From Marthasterias glacialis (lineage: Eukaryota; Echinodermata; Asteroidea; Forcipulatida; Asteriidae): a DNA stretch of 64,000 nt. Positions within the stretch are counted from its first letter, which is position 1. Every line of letters starts with the position of its first letter. The stretch covers positions 5,616,384 through 5,680,383 of the forward strand of contig OU452239.1 of the NCBI GenBank assembly GCA_911728455.2. The letters run 5' to 3'. The position numbers were made by a program, and so were the translations under genes. The notes under the pieces were generated by a model. That model was given only the letters and a program-made list of their open reading frames with translations, had not been told where the DNA came from and ran no database searches. Of the stretch, positions 33,590 through 43,770 are shown in pieces.

Positions 33590-35680
33590 CTTGTACCCAG
33601 ATCCCCCTGGCTTACTGGGAGCATGTTTAAGAAATTCGCCAATCTCTTCTTGCACCTTGTTCTCACACACCGGTGGGTCGTGCGACGGCGTCTCCATGCA
33701 AGCTCCTGTTATAGAAATATAACAAAACATTAATTTCACTAACTTCATTACCAAAAACATATGTGTCACATATTGGCGTAGCTGATTGGGGGGTGGGGTG
33801 GGGGTTTGGGTAGCCCCTGGGAGGATTTCCCTGAAAAGTTGGAAATTACGATTTGAAAACCATTTTTCGGGGGGCGGGTGGAGGGGGGGGGGGGCAGTTT
33901 CCAAACAGCCAAACTGACAACTGGACAGCTCATGGTTGTCCACCAAACACTGAATTAGTCAGAAACCCTTAAAAAAACTCACTGTTGCCAACTCGTCAGT
34001 GATATAAATTAGTATCCAGAAGTTCTTTTTGCCTCAATGTTTTCCAACAGTACAAATTTTCCGTCTGCTTTTGACAAATCGTTTTGACTATCAGTTCATT
34101 ATTTTCAGACCGATCCAGTTGCGTAGCTTTATATATTTTTATTTATTTATTTATTTATTTATTCGGTCTTAATTTCTTACCTCACTTCAAATAAATAAAT
34201 CAATCAAACACAAATAAATCGATTTGGGTTTTAAGTTTTACAGTTAGTCTTTTTTTTTTTTTTTTTTTTTGGGTATTCAGAATTTTTGATAAATTCCATT
34301 TCTGTGCATGTCAAGGTTGTTCTGGAATTGACCAGCCGTGTCAACCAATAATATATGCCAACTTATTTTTGCCGGATACAATCAAGTCATCAACAAGCTA
34401 TTTGTAATAATGTATAATCCGACAGTTCGGTGATTTTGAAATGTGTAACAGAAGAATTTAAAGTACCTTTTTTTTTAGTATACCTTTGGGGTCAACCCGT
34501 TTTTCGAAATACAATTGTTAAGGTTTAATTTTTGTCCACGTAATTAGTCATTTTAAACTTGACTTCCTGTCAGTGATTCATGGGCCACTGCCCACATTGC
34601 CAGGCCTAAGAAAGGGAAGTTATTTTAAATCACTTCTTTAAATTTCCTCTTTGCAATACTTTTGCAACCTTGTTTGGTAGCATGGTGGTGAAAAAGACTA
34701 ACCTTTTGACAAAAGTGTTGTTCTCATGGAAACGTAATGTTTTTACTTACAGACAACTACCATGTACAGCCTCATGGCCTCAAAGCTGCATTTGGCCTTC
34801 TTCCCCTTGAGGCTGTATTCCAACCAGATTCTGTTGCTTCCAAGCTTCCACATGATGCGGCGAACTCTATCGCCGCATGACTTGCCTCCAATAGCACTTA
34901 GGTACCGTACCTGGTGACAAATGAGAAAAAATATGTGTGGCATAAATTATTAAAAAATTACATTCTTGATTTTGAAAGTTTATCTTTGCAACAATTAAAA
35001 TTACGTACGAATGTTCTTTCCTCTGTCAACAAACACGAAAAAACGATGTTGCTAATTTGCAAATTTGATTTCAATTTAAAGATGCCTTGCCTATGTTAGG
35101 GTTTTTTTTTTTGACAACAATTTCAAAAGCGAATGAACTTTGAATGATACTCTTATAAATGTAAAGAAAACAGTCTCTTATTTCAAATTTGTTGGGCCAG
35201 TAACCATCAAATAAAACGTTTTTTAACGATATAACTTGTGTTTTTGCCCATACACCAATGTGTGCTAAGCACTGTGTACTATTAAGTACTTTCCTGAGTC
35301 CATACACCGATGAGTGTTTAGCAATGTATACTAAGTACTTTCCCCGTGCCCAGTGAAAAAAATCCACACGCATATTCCAACAAAAACAAACAAACAAAAT
35401 TAAAAACAAAAACAAGAAACATGGTTTCCTTTATAAATTAATTCACACAAAATGCTACTCACCATTTGCTTTTTCAACTGGCTATTTTCCAGTTGATCAC
35501 ACAGGAGTCGAACCTCGTCTGGGGCATCATTTGCCCACCGAAAATAAACACCTGTGTGTCACTGGTGTCTTTTAGCGAAACCATCCGCCGAAGCAGCCCA
35601 AGCTGCTCCTCCTGGTTAACAATAATTACAGAGATCTTTGTCAATACAACTTTCTGGAAATCTGTGGGTTTAACAACCAT
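33590..35680 (-). CDS. DUF4806-like exons (three, in phase)
   Basis: The exons are about 35680-35463 (ends DAPDEVRLLCDQLENSQLKKQM, donor gtgagt), 34910-34751 (VRYLSAIGGKSCGDRVRRIM..., donor gtaagt) and 33702-33590 (ends KVQEEIGEFLKHAPSK region). The pattern 'eeL..L......lv..L..iGG......vr.im..l', ending with an ei..fLkhAp helix, fits DUF4806. Exon 3 requires the acceptor at ...ggag; the nearer cag would create a stop. DUF4806 proteins of animals are often transposon-derived. N-terminal exons were not found, and function is unknown. The next - strand exon begins a different family (transposase half, 33430), so the two may be adjacent elements. Confidence 0.5.
34129..34270. repeat. (TTTA)n and poly-T low-complexity tract
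   Basis: A tttatttattta tract at about 34137-34162 and a run of about 20 T at 34250-34270 lie in the intron-like gap between DUF4806-like exons. Confidence 0.9.
35235..35375 (-). mobile_element. SINE family A tail fragment, tail duplicated
   Basis: Two copies of the ccatacaccratgtgtg-type tail with gtgtact/gtatact sit in tandem and are followed by gaaaaaaatccacacgcata. No tRNA head is present, so this is a 3' fragment of the family seen at 24.4 kb. Confidence 0.65.
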
Positions 35681-36600
35681 GAAGGATTTGTGATGAAACC
35701 CAGAAGCAATATGTGGAACAGAAGCAATATGTGTATTTGCTGTAAAATTGAAGATAAATATAACATATAAAAAGAAAGCTTAAATATGTTATTTAATACC
35801 ATAACATCTTGACTGTCTGTGCTGATTTAATGTTGTTGAATTGTTATTTTTGTTGGATCATTGAAATGATATATCAAACGAAAAATACATCAACGAATAA
35901 CGGACAGAGTAACTATTTTAAAAGGGGAAGTTCTTTTTCACTAATAAAGTGTCTGGAGAGCACGCTCCTTTCACCAGCTGCCTGTCCAGAGATAACTGAA
36001 ACACCAGGAGATGGTCACTCACACTAAAACACTACCATCCTTGGCCCCCAACCTACACACCAGCAACTTTAAATGGGCGCCCCAGCCTTCCCTTTGATTG
36101 GCCTTCTTCCCTAGCTAGGGTTTCACTATGAAATAAAGTTTACAACTTACTTTGCAGTCTCTCATCATTTGAGGTTACTTTGAAGGCCCCTCTTGTAAGT
36201 GTTTCAAAACTGTCACCTGTACTGTCCCCCGAAAATGCGGCATTAATATCATGTGAAAAAATGTTCAAAAGTATTTCAAGCAAATATACCGTAGTACTGG
36301 TGACGTTATGCTTTGTGTACAAATAATGTGCACGTTCCTTAGGAGCATCATACATTTTTTCAGTGAAAGTAGTTTAAATTGTTCCGAATGACTGTAGATT
36401 GAATCGCCTATTGCTGCAAACGTGAACAAAAGCGCCAAGCGCAATACAGACTGAAATAGATGTACCATCAATAAAAGCTGTATTTGTTCAAGACGCTCCC
36501 TCCAGTGTTCTCGACCACAAAATTGCTCTTGAGAATGATCACTTTATGAGAGCTGTGATGTCAGTAGTGTGCTAAATTAATGTGGAGGGCCATTCTCCCG

Positions 36601-36999
36601 TTACGTGTGTGACATTTGGAAGCATTTTTGAAGCGTTATATATTGAATACTTTTTCTGCTCTAGAATGGTTTTGTATTAATATAGTATAGAAGTCAACTA
36701 CAGGGGACATTGTATTTAATAGTAAAACATTTGTTTCAAATTCATCTGGAATTTTAATTTTACAGGACAAAACGTTGTCTGTTACGTGTGTGACATCAGA
36801 AAATTACAAATATTTGACTCAACATTTTCTCTCTGTAAACTCCGTGATTTGGCTGAACTTTCACATTTTTCATTTCTATAGACAGATAGGATAGATATAA
36901 GCCATACATATGGCTACAGTCATCTGAGTTGAATTTTTTTTGGGGCAACAGAAATAGTGGCGTTATGTGTGTGACCAGAAACTGTGTTACGTGTGTGAC
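36601..36999. repeat. Spaced ttacgtgtgtgac motif array
   Basis: The motif lies at 36601, 36782, 36963 (ttatgtgtgtgac) and 36987. Spacings are 181, 181 and 24 bp, paralleling 30833-31232. The first motif context ggccattctcccgttacg resembles ggcaattccaccgttacg at 30.82 kb. Confidence 0.7.
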
Positions 37000-37112
37000 C
37001 ATTGGCTCACTTGTTCCTCTGTGGGAATTTTGTCATAAACACGGGACACCTATGACAACAGAAGAAGAAAAAATGCACTGAGAAACAAAATTCAGTTCAA
37101 AACAATGTTTGG

Positions 37113-37290
37113 TAACTCTTTTGCGACGAGCTTCCGTATCATACTCACTTGTATGAAATGTACCACACAAACACTGAGGATGATGTTCAGCGAGTTATAA
37201 TAGACGGTGAAATCCGTGTGCTCTTCGCCACCATTGCCTTTGGCATGGGCATTGACGTTCGTGGTGTTCATACCATTATCATGGTTGGCC
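37113..37290 (+). pseudogene. RecQ-like helicase C-terminal fragment
   Basis: The frame reads PYHTHLYEMYHTNTEDDVQR and then IRVLFATIAFGMGIDVRGVH and HTIIMVGHP. ATxAFGMGID is the superfamily 2 / RecQ motif V, and the 'MYHs.T' block precedes it in RecQ-type enzymes. The frame is closed upstream by a stop at 37110 and no flanking helicase motifs were found, so it is a fragment. It is the only clear coding trace on the + strand to the right of HPS6. Confidence 0.65.
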
Positions 37291-37525
37291 ATCCTACTTC
37301 TACTTCTATAATTTCTGTTTGCTGAAAATGTTTTTTTTATTACCATAATCCATTCAAGCTCAATAATTATTAAAGCTGGTGTACATGTAATAAACACAGT
37401 ACAGTATACATGTAATGTGACAGAAATCGCAACTGAACTTAACATGGTTCATGCTGAAACCAAATTTTATCCACATGTAAATGCATACCAAAGTTAAATT
37501 GAGCCCTCAAAAATTGCAGACTAAC

Positions 37526-39215
37526 TGTAAATGCTGATCATGTCTACAAACTGGACTGAAACTTGACTATTGTCATATATGACTGAAGATTTGTTACCTT
37601 TCAAGACCTGAAAAATGTGATTAATTCACTTGAACCTTTACAACTTCATTCAAGTCATTCGAGATTCACCCACTGGACTAAATTTTGTTTTAACTTGGGC
37701 ATTGATGGACTATGCAAATGTAATGCAGAGTTAAAAGTTGTTGCTTCAGAATACATGTAGCTCAAGTTTCTGAAAATAAAAATAATTTTTACAAATGCGT
37801 ATATGTTTGATACATGTAACAATTGCAGCCCTCAGGGTAAACTGTTGCTTTCTTCAGATGCAGTTCTGAAGAAGCATCCGCCACTGTAATAGTACTTTAT
37901 TCATTCATGTCATTATGCAAAATTAAGGCATATCAATGTTTACTGTGGCCCCCAAAATACATGTTTGATTTGTTCGGAAAGGTTCAAATGTAGATTTGTT
38001 TACAACCATTCTGTTTACAAATGTTATTTCTGAAAATTCAACATGTTATTATAGAAAGTACATAAAATTATGCATGTACAGGCTCACATGTCAAACGAAG
38101 ATGTTCTGTTGGTGTTGGGCAAATAAAATGAGACAGCTTGAATTTACATTTTGTGGTAATTTACATTCATCTATGTCATAAGTATTCTACTACATGTATC
38201 AAACCATCAATGTAAATCTGTCAATGGAGGAGGGAGGTGTACAGATCAGTCATCCTTAAATACACCTCCCTCCTCCATTGACAGATTATTGTGTCAACTT
38301 TATTAACCCTTAAACACCACCTATACACAACTGTTCATGTTAAAATGGAAGTTTACATTGATGGTTTGTGCTCAAACAAAGTTCATTTTGAAAGAATTGC
38401 TATTTTTGAAGACTTTCCAAATCAACCCTTGCAATAATGTACATAAATTCTGATCATGTCTGCAAAACTTGTCTGAAACTGGACTCTTGTGGCATGGATA
38501 TTATTAAAGTAAGCAGTTTGAAAATCAACATTTTTACCGTTCAAGTCATTCGAGATTCACTCACTGGACTAAATTTGTTTCAACTTGGGCATGGATGGAC
38601 CATGCAAACGTTATTGTTGCCTCAGAATAGTCCAATTTGCAGATAATGATAACAATTTAAAAAATGCATATACACTGTATGTACACATAATCATAGCCTA
38701 TAGAGTACAGCGAACAAGGGAAGAACATTGGTTTCTTATCTGCAATTCTGAACAAGCATCTGCCACTGTAATGGGTACATGTATTTACGCAATCGTAAAC
38801 TCTTCCAAAAACAAGTCACATCAACAAGAACATCCAGGGCCGTCCAAAAAAGCCAACCCCCCAAAAAACGAATCTAACAAAAGTTAACGCCACCACAAAA
38901 AACAATCTGACAAAATCCCGCATGTTGGTGTTGAATGATGGGGGGAGATGTTTAGTAGACCCAATCTGGTCCGTTGGAGAATGAACTTGCCCAGTGGATA
39001 TTTTTGCCCCCCCCCCATTCGCCCACCCCCCCCTCCCCTCCTCAAACTTTGGTCATAGATCTGCCTGTTATCTATAGCTCCCAACAATACAAAGGTTCAC
39101 TTGTAGAATTTGTACAACCATTATATTTACATATTGTTTCAATATTTAATACATGTATTAAAGTATGAACAGGCTCACATGTCAAATGTTCTGTTTGGCA
39201 AATAAACAGAGATAG
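37526..39215. repeat. Divergent tandem duplication of about 0.9-1 kb
   Basis: Blocks recur in the same order about 0.9-1.1 kb apart: ctgatcatgtctacaaa/ctgatcatgtctgcaaa (37532/38450), tcattcgagattcaccca/tcattcgagattcactca (37654/38547), a gaagcatccgccactg block (37870/38755) and caggctcacatgtcaaa (38079/39169). Substitutions and indels are common, so the duplication is old. No coding is seen. Confidence 0.75.
38201..38367. repeat. Interrupted palindrome (foldback)
   Basis: Outer arms aaaccatcaatgtaaa and tttacattgatggttt enclose inner arms aatctgtcaatggaggaggg... and their reverse complement. The right arm carries an extra roughly 60-bp insertion between inner and outer parts. It lies inside the 37.5-39.2 kb duplication, but only in one copy. 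Confidence 0.85.
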
Positions 39216-39220
39216 AGTTT

Positions 39221-39819
39221 CAATTTCTCATGGATCTTGGATCTTCTCATCCATGCTGAGATAAATCCTGCACCTACCAGGCATACAACTGGAAAGATAA
39301 CTTAAAATGTAGTGTACATGAACTGACACCTCCCCTATCCTGTACCCTTGGCAAGCGAGGAAACACAAGAGGGAGATTTCTTCTATTGGAAAAACAATCC
39401 ATGTTCAGTAAATCCAATGCCATTTTAATGCAATGTAAATTTGCTAACCGAACTGTAATGGGTAATCTTTTGTTTACTGGTTTTGTATGCACTGGAAATG
39501 CATTTTGTGTACATGCACTGGAAAGAACCCAAGGGTTTTTTACCAGGCATTGTTTGCTTTCAAATTTTGAGCCTTGTTACAGTACAGATGATGAAAATGA
39601 TAGCCAATTTCAGTAATCTTCTTATACAGGTTGCATGTCTTCTTTTGACACTCTCATCACTATTTAAAAAATAAAATACAAAATTCCAAATAAATATAGC
39701 GCTTGAACATCGTTTTCTTTCCAAAACAAGGACAATGAAGTCAATATTTCAGCCATACACAGACCATGAACAGTATCCCCAGATGTACTGCCGTTTGTAA
39801 CAACCTCAACACAAGAAAA
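39221..39819. other. Gap without recognisable feature
   Basis: Nothing convincing was seen between the tandem duplication and the DUF6589-like stop codon. Short open frames lack motifs. Confidence 0.55.
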
Positions 39820-42099
39820 TCAGTTTGTCAACAATCTGTGTTCTCTGAACATTTTTTTGAGGGAAGATTTGATCCAGGTATGGAGATCCTTGGCATTGAG
39901 AACTGACAGGACAGACACAGGGAAATCCACAAAGTGGAAATGCCTCCGTCCGGGTTTTACATCAAAGAGTCTCTCTTTGTGAAACTCCACAGCTAGAGTG
40001 AGTGTATCGTGGGTATCCTTGTGCTTGTGCTTTCCAGATGCTTTCCTCACTTGTGTTTGCTTGTTGACAGCTGTTATCACTTTATTGGTTTGCTGGGCCG
40101 ATCTGCTTATTCGGTTGATACTCTTTGGTGTCACCTTCCCTCTCAAACCCCGACAGTTATCTTTGAATACTCTGTTTTGGTGTTCGAGTTCTCTGTCGAC
40201 TTCGATGTTACTCTTGGATTGGCCACTCTTGTTGATGAATCTATTCCACTTCAGTTCATATGAAAGTCTTGGTGTTAGGAAGCAGTGCACTTGTGCAAGT
40301 AAATGAAGCACCTGGTAGCTATATTTCGGCTTTTTCGCTGCTTTGAAGTGCAGGAGCATAAATTTGTAAAGTCTCATGATTCTATCGCCATCGCCCATCT
40401 TTCTTGCATCATTGAAGTCGTAGGCCAACATACTTAGGCTAAGTGCTGTTCTCGTGTAATTAAATAGGGCGTCTTTGTCAGCTGGCAGTGTGTTTTCTTT
40501 TCTTGCAGGTTTCTGTATTCCAGGGTGCATGTTTTTCATGTGACTTTTTAGTCCGTTTTTGGTCTTATATGTCTTTATGCATGACGGACAGGACAGCAAA
40601 GGTGAATCCTTCTTGATGTTGTCACTGTTTGGTATGACAAATTTGTCAATCAGGGACTCCAGCACTTCCTTCACATACTGCGTCCGATCTTGGTGTTTGC
40701 TGAACTTGAACTCGTTTTGGGCCGGAGCTTCCGAAAGCTTCTCAATACCAAAATGTTGCATGGATGCTGCGAGCACCAACGCAACGGTGTAGTCGGCAAC
40801 GAGATCCGAGGCTGCGTTATTGTTCTTCATCGGGTCGCTCGTTACCATTCTGGCCTCAAGGTAGTTCCTGGCTGAGTACAAGGTGCCTCTGTCCCCACTT
40901 GAGGTTGTGTCATACAGATGACTCCAAAGCACCTGGGAAAAAAACCACTGCAAATTTAAGATATACTCGTTGAATTTATGCATCCCCTAACAACTACATT
41001 TACATTTGTAAAGATGTAGTTTCAAATTTGAAGGCTGTCTCCTGTGCTCTCTTCTCTTTGGATGTGCCTCCTGGCCTGGAGTTTTTTTCCCAAACGATAT
41101 CACAAAAACAGTTTCTCCAACCCTTTTTCCTCTAAAAAAAATCCTTGAAAAAGCATAAAATAATAATAAAAAACATTTTCGTCTAATTTCTAAGAGAAGG
41201 TTTGTAAAAAAAGACAAGCAAGGATTCAAACCCATAATGTTGTGATTCTAAAACTACAAAACTTCGACCTATGCCACGAAATCAACTCCACCTGCTTTTG
41301 TAATTTTTATACAAGTTAGGATAATGGCAAATAGGCAAACATACTGTGCAAAAATCCTATTGTGTGCGTTGTCATTGGGAGAAACAGAAGTGATGGCATG
41401 CATATGGTACTTGTGATTTATCACTAGAGGCCTAAAAACGAGAATGCTATGGCTGTGGAAAAAAAAATTGTTATCTGTTTTTAATGGTTGCAATATTTCA
41501 GAGTTTTTGATCCTGGGTGATCACAGACCACTGCCTTGATCCTGCCACCCACCCTTTGGATCAACACAATCATTAACACTTAATCTGACAACCCTGATCT
41601 TTAAGGTGTGATTATAGGAGAACTACCTGGACACTTGAATGACTAGCTGGCTCCAAGTGTTTATGCTTATTTTCAGTCCACTGTTTGTACAATTCTTTAA
41701 ATCTATTGGATATTTTATTATGTGATTATTCCCTGCAACTTTAAGCTTCAGCAGTCTGTTGCTTACAGCACTACTGTAATACTATCACCAGGCCCCACTA
41801 TACCATAGAACTGAAGAAAAATACACTTTGATAACTATACTAACCTGATAAAAGTTGGCCAGAGCATGGAAATCAGCGATCACAGGAACGAGACCTTCTA
41901 AGCGTTTGCTAGTTGTAATTGAATTCCTCTGCTCGTTCTTGCAAGCGCTCTCCCGTTCACAAGTCAAGAGATCCCCAGCACTGATGACAGGTGTAACTGC
42001 CTCACTGTCATGTCCAGGAATGTACTGGTGCATGTGATGCATGAGCTTATAGATTCCATCTGACGTGTTCTCATTCTCCATGACAACTCCTAGATTGAC
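39820..42099 (-). CDS. DUF6589-like transposon-derived protein with C2H2 finger (C-terminal part)
   Basis: Exon 42099-41845 (acceptor ctaacag, donor gttagt) encodes IYKLMHHMHQYIP and LVPVIADFHALANFYQ. It joins in phase to exon 40932-39820, which begins VLWSHLYD and carries GDRGTLYSARNYLEARMV, then SDPMKNNNAASD, and stops normally. The 'FHal..fyqvlw...y' and 'GtLysARN...d' blocks resemble DUF6589, a family spread by mobile elements in fungi and animals. A C2H2 finger lies at Cys 40590 (C-X2-C-X12-H-X4-H; LSCPSCIKTYKTKNGLKSHM). The C-terminal 120 residues are basic. Both exons are free of stops over about 455 codons. Upstream exons were not found; the SINE-interrupted transposase half upstream is a different family. 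Confidence 0.6.
41210..41285 (-). mobile_element. tRNA-like SINE head fragment
   Basis: On the - strand gtggcataggtcgaagtttt and atgggtttgaatccttgc form degenerate box A and box B-like segments. The arms do not pair well, so it is a tRNA-derived relic in the DUF6589-like intron. Confidence 0.4.
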
Positions 42100-42164
42100 C
42101 TGTTAGCAAAGACGATTATCAACATTAAAGTCCAATTGAACAAAGGGAATTTTACTGAACCAGC

Positions 42165-42236
42165 CAGACTCAAACCCGAGACCTCTGGATTAATGTGCTA
42201 GCACTCTACCACCTGAGCTATCCAGCCCTTCTGTGG
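42165..42236 (-). mobile_element. tRNA-like insertion truncating the adjacent ORF
   Basis: On the - strand ggctggatagctcaggtggt (box A/D-arm) and ctcgggtttgagtctggc (box B/T-arm) resemble a tRNA. The D stem pairs, but the T stem and anticodon stem do not, so it is a tRNA-derived SINE or tRNA pseudogene. The reading frame of the neighbouring 345-codon ORF runs into it and stops at 42218, which indicates the insertion came later. Confidence 0.6.
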
Positions 42237-43255
42237 CATGTGTTAGCTTGAACCCTTTTTACACGAACATGCTCTTGATAGTTAGGGAAACCCTTAATGA
42301 TTTTTTCAACCAATTCTCCAACATATCCATTCATTTTCTCTTTTTGAATATGCCCGGTGTCATTTTTGTTCCATTCATGCCACTCAATATCAACACTTTT
42401 GTCAAGCTCATTGAGGTCACTCTCCAACTTTCCACGACAGTCATCGCAAAACCCTTTCCAACATGAGCCTTGCAAATCATGAGGATCACACAGACAAACT
42501 TCCCAAATCTCATTGGTGTACTTGATCCCTAGTGCTTCCATCTTCAAGATGAAGTTTTCATGTATGCGACACTGATCAGCAGGGGTATCTTTAAGTAGAA
42601 ACACGTTCTTTGGTCTAAGTTTTGCAAATGTGGAGAATCCAATGACATACTCAGGATATTTTCCCTTGAATAAAGCATACGCTTCTTTCAGATACATTGT
42701 GAGATAGTATTTACGCATTCTGTGTTTGACACCATTTTCCCACACAGTGACCTCGTCCTTCATCCCTGGACTAGTATAAACAATATCGGTATCATAGTAA
42801 AAGTCTTTGATTGCTTGTAGAGTTGCATTGGATAAACCATAACTTCTACTATCTACTGCGTGGTCACTACTGTGACAACTGGGAGACACTGGGACCCCAA
42901 TCTTTTTTGCAACACCTTCTATTACTAATTTCTGTTTACGGGGAGATGATGGAAGGGACAACATGGACTTTCTTATTGCTTTCCCAAGTGACTGTGGGCA
43001 CTTGAATGGTTTCTTTGATTTTGGATTTTCAACTGGGTTGTTAAGTGACTTCATTTTAGCTTTTTGTGCTTTTCTTGATTTTCTTTTTCTGATGGCTACA
43101 GCTTGCCTGTACCTTTTTTTCTCTGCATGATTCATCGCTGAAAATTTCTTTTTTCTTGCTGTCTCCAATCTTGTACTTTCGTTCTTGGTGAAACTGGGAT
43201 CTTTCCTTTTTTTTCGCTCTCTCCATTTTTTTACTCGCTCAGCCGATGTCTTCAT
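42218..43255 (-). pseudogene. N-terminal half of uncharacterised transposase-like protein
   Basis: A clean 345-codon frame starts MKTSAERVKKWRERKKRKDP, a strongly basic N-terminus of about 75 residues. A GKAIRKSMLSLPSSPRK segment follows, then MRKYYLTMYLKEAYALFK, VIGFSTFAKLRPKNVFLL, QCRIHENFILKMEAL, a Cys-rich SCWKGFCDDC and finally FPNYQEHVRVKRVQ. This order is that of the same family as 31.5-33.4 kb and 27.7-28.6 kb, which continues with DFAEN and SDGAA blocks lacking here. The end is spoiled by a tRNA-like insertion at 42236. A DNA-binding N-terminus plus zinc-binding Cys pairs is plausible; no function is established. Confidence 0.65.
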
Positions 43256-43369
43256 CTTCTGTAGATTAATCAGTTTGCAATCACAAAAATATATAAAAAT
43301 ATTAAAAGCAAGTCCTTGACCTAATTGCCCTCTTAATTTTACTTACATAATACTATACCCTCAGACAAC

Positions 43370-43765
43370 TGTAGTACAGTTTTGGTCCCAACTTAGTGTA
43401 GTTTTAGTGTAGGCGATTGGTGTACACTAAAACTACACTAGAGCCAATAATTGGTGCACTTTTGGTACTCCTCTGAAATGCCCAACCTAAAATTTGCATT
43501 GGTTGGTGCAGTTTTAGTGTAGTCCCAATTATTTAAATTAGCACTAAAAAGGTACCAGTGGTGTACTTCTGGTACTGAACTTTTCTGCAGTACTAAAAGG
43601 GTACCAGTGGTGTACTTTTAGTACTGATCATTTTGGTGTAGTATTGGTGCACATGGATTGGTGCAGTAGTGTAGACCCAATTATTTAAATTAGCACTAAA
43701 AGGGTACCAGTGGTGTACTCTTGGTACTGAACACACTGGTGTAGTATTGGTGCATTTGGTTTTGT
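43370..43765. repeat. Internally repetitive block (ggtgtag / gtaccagtggtgtact)
   Basis: The unit cccaattatttaaattagca with aggtaccagtggtgtact occurs at about 43525 and 43678. gtactaaaagggtaccagtg recurs between them, and ggtgtagtattggtgca occurs near 43654 and 43739. gtgtacactaaaactacac near 43420 adds local inverted symmetry. No coding is seen. Confidence 0.75.
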
Positions 43766-43770
43766 GTATC

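Noticed and set aside
42165..42236. Functional tRNA gene
   Set aside because: The T and anticodon stems do not pair and no sensible anticodon loop forms; it is better read as a tRNA-derived insertion.
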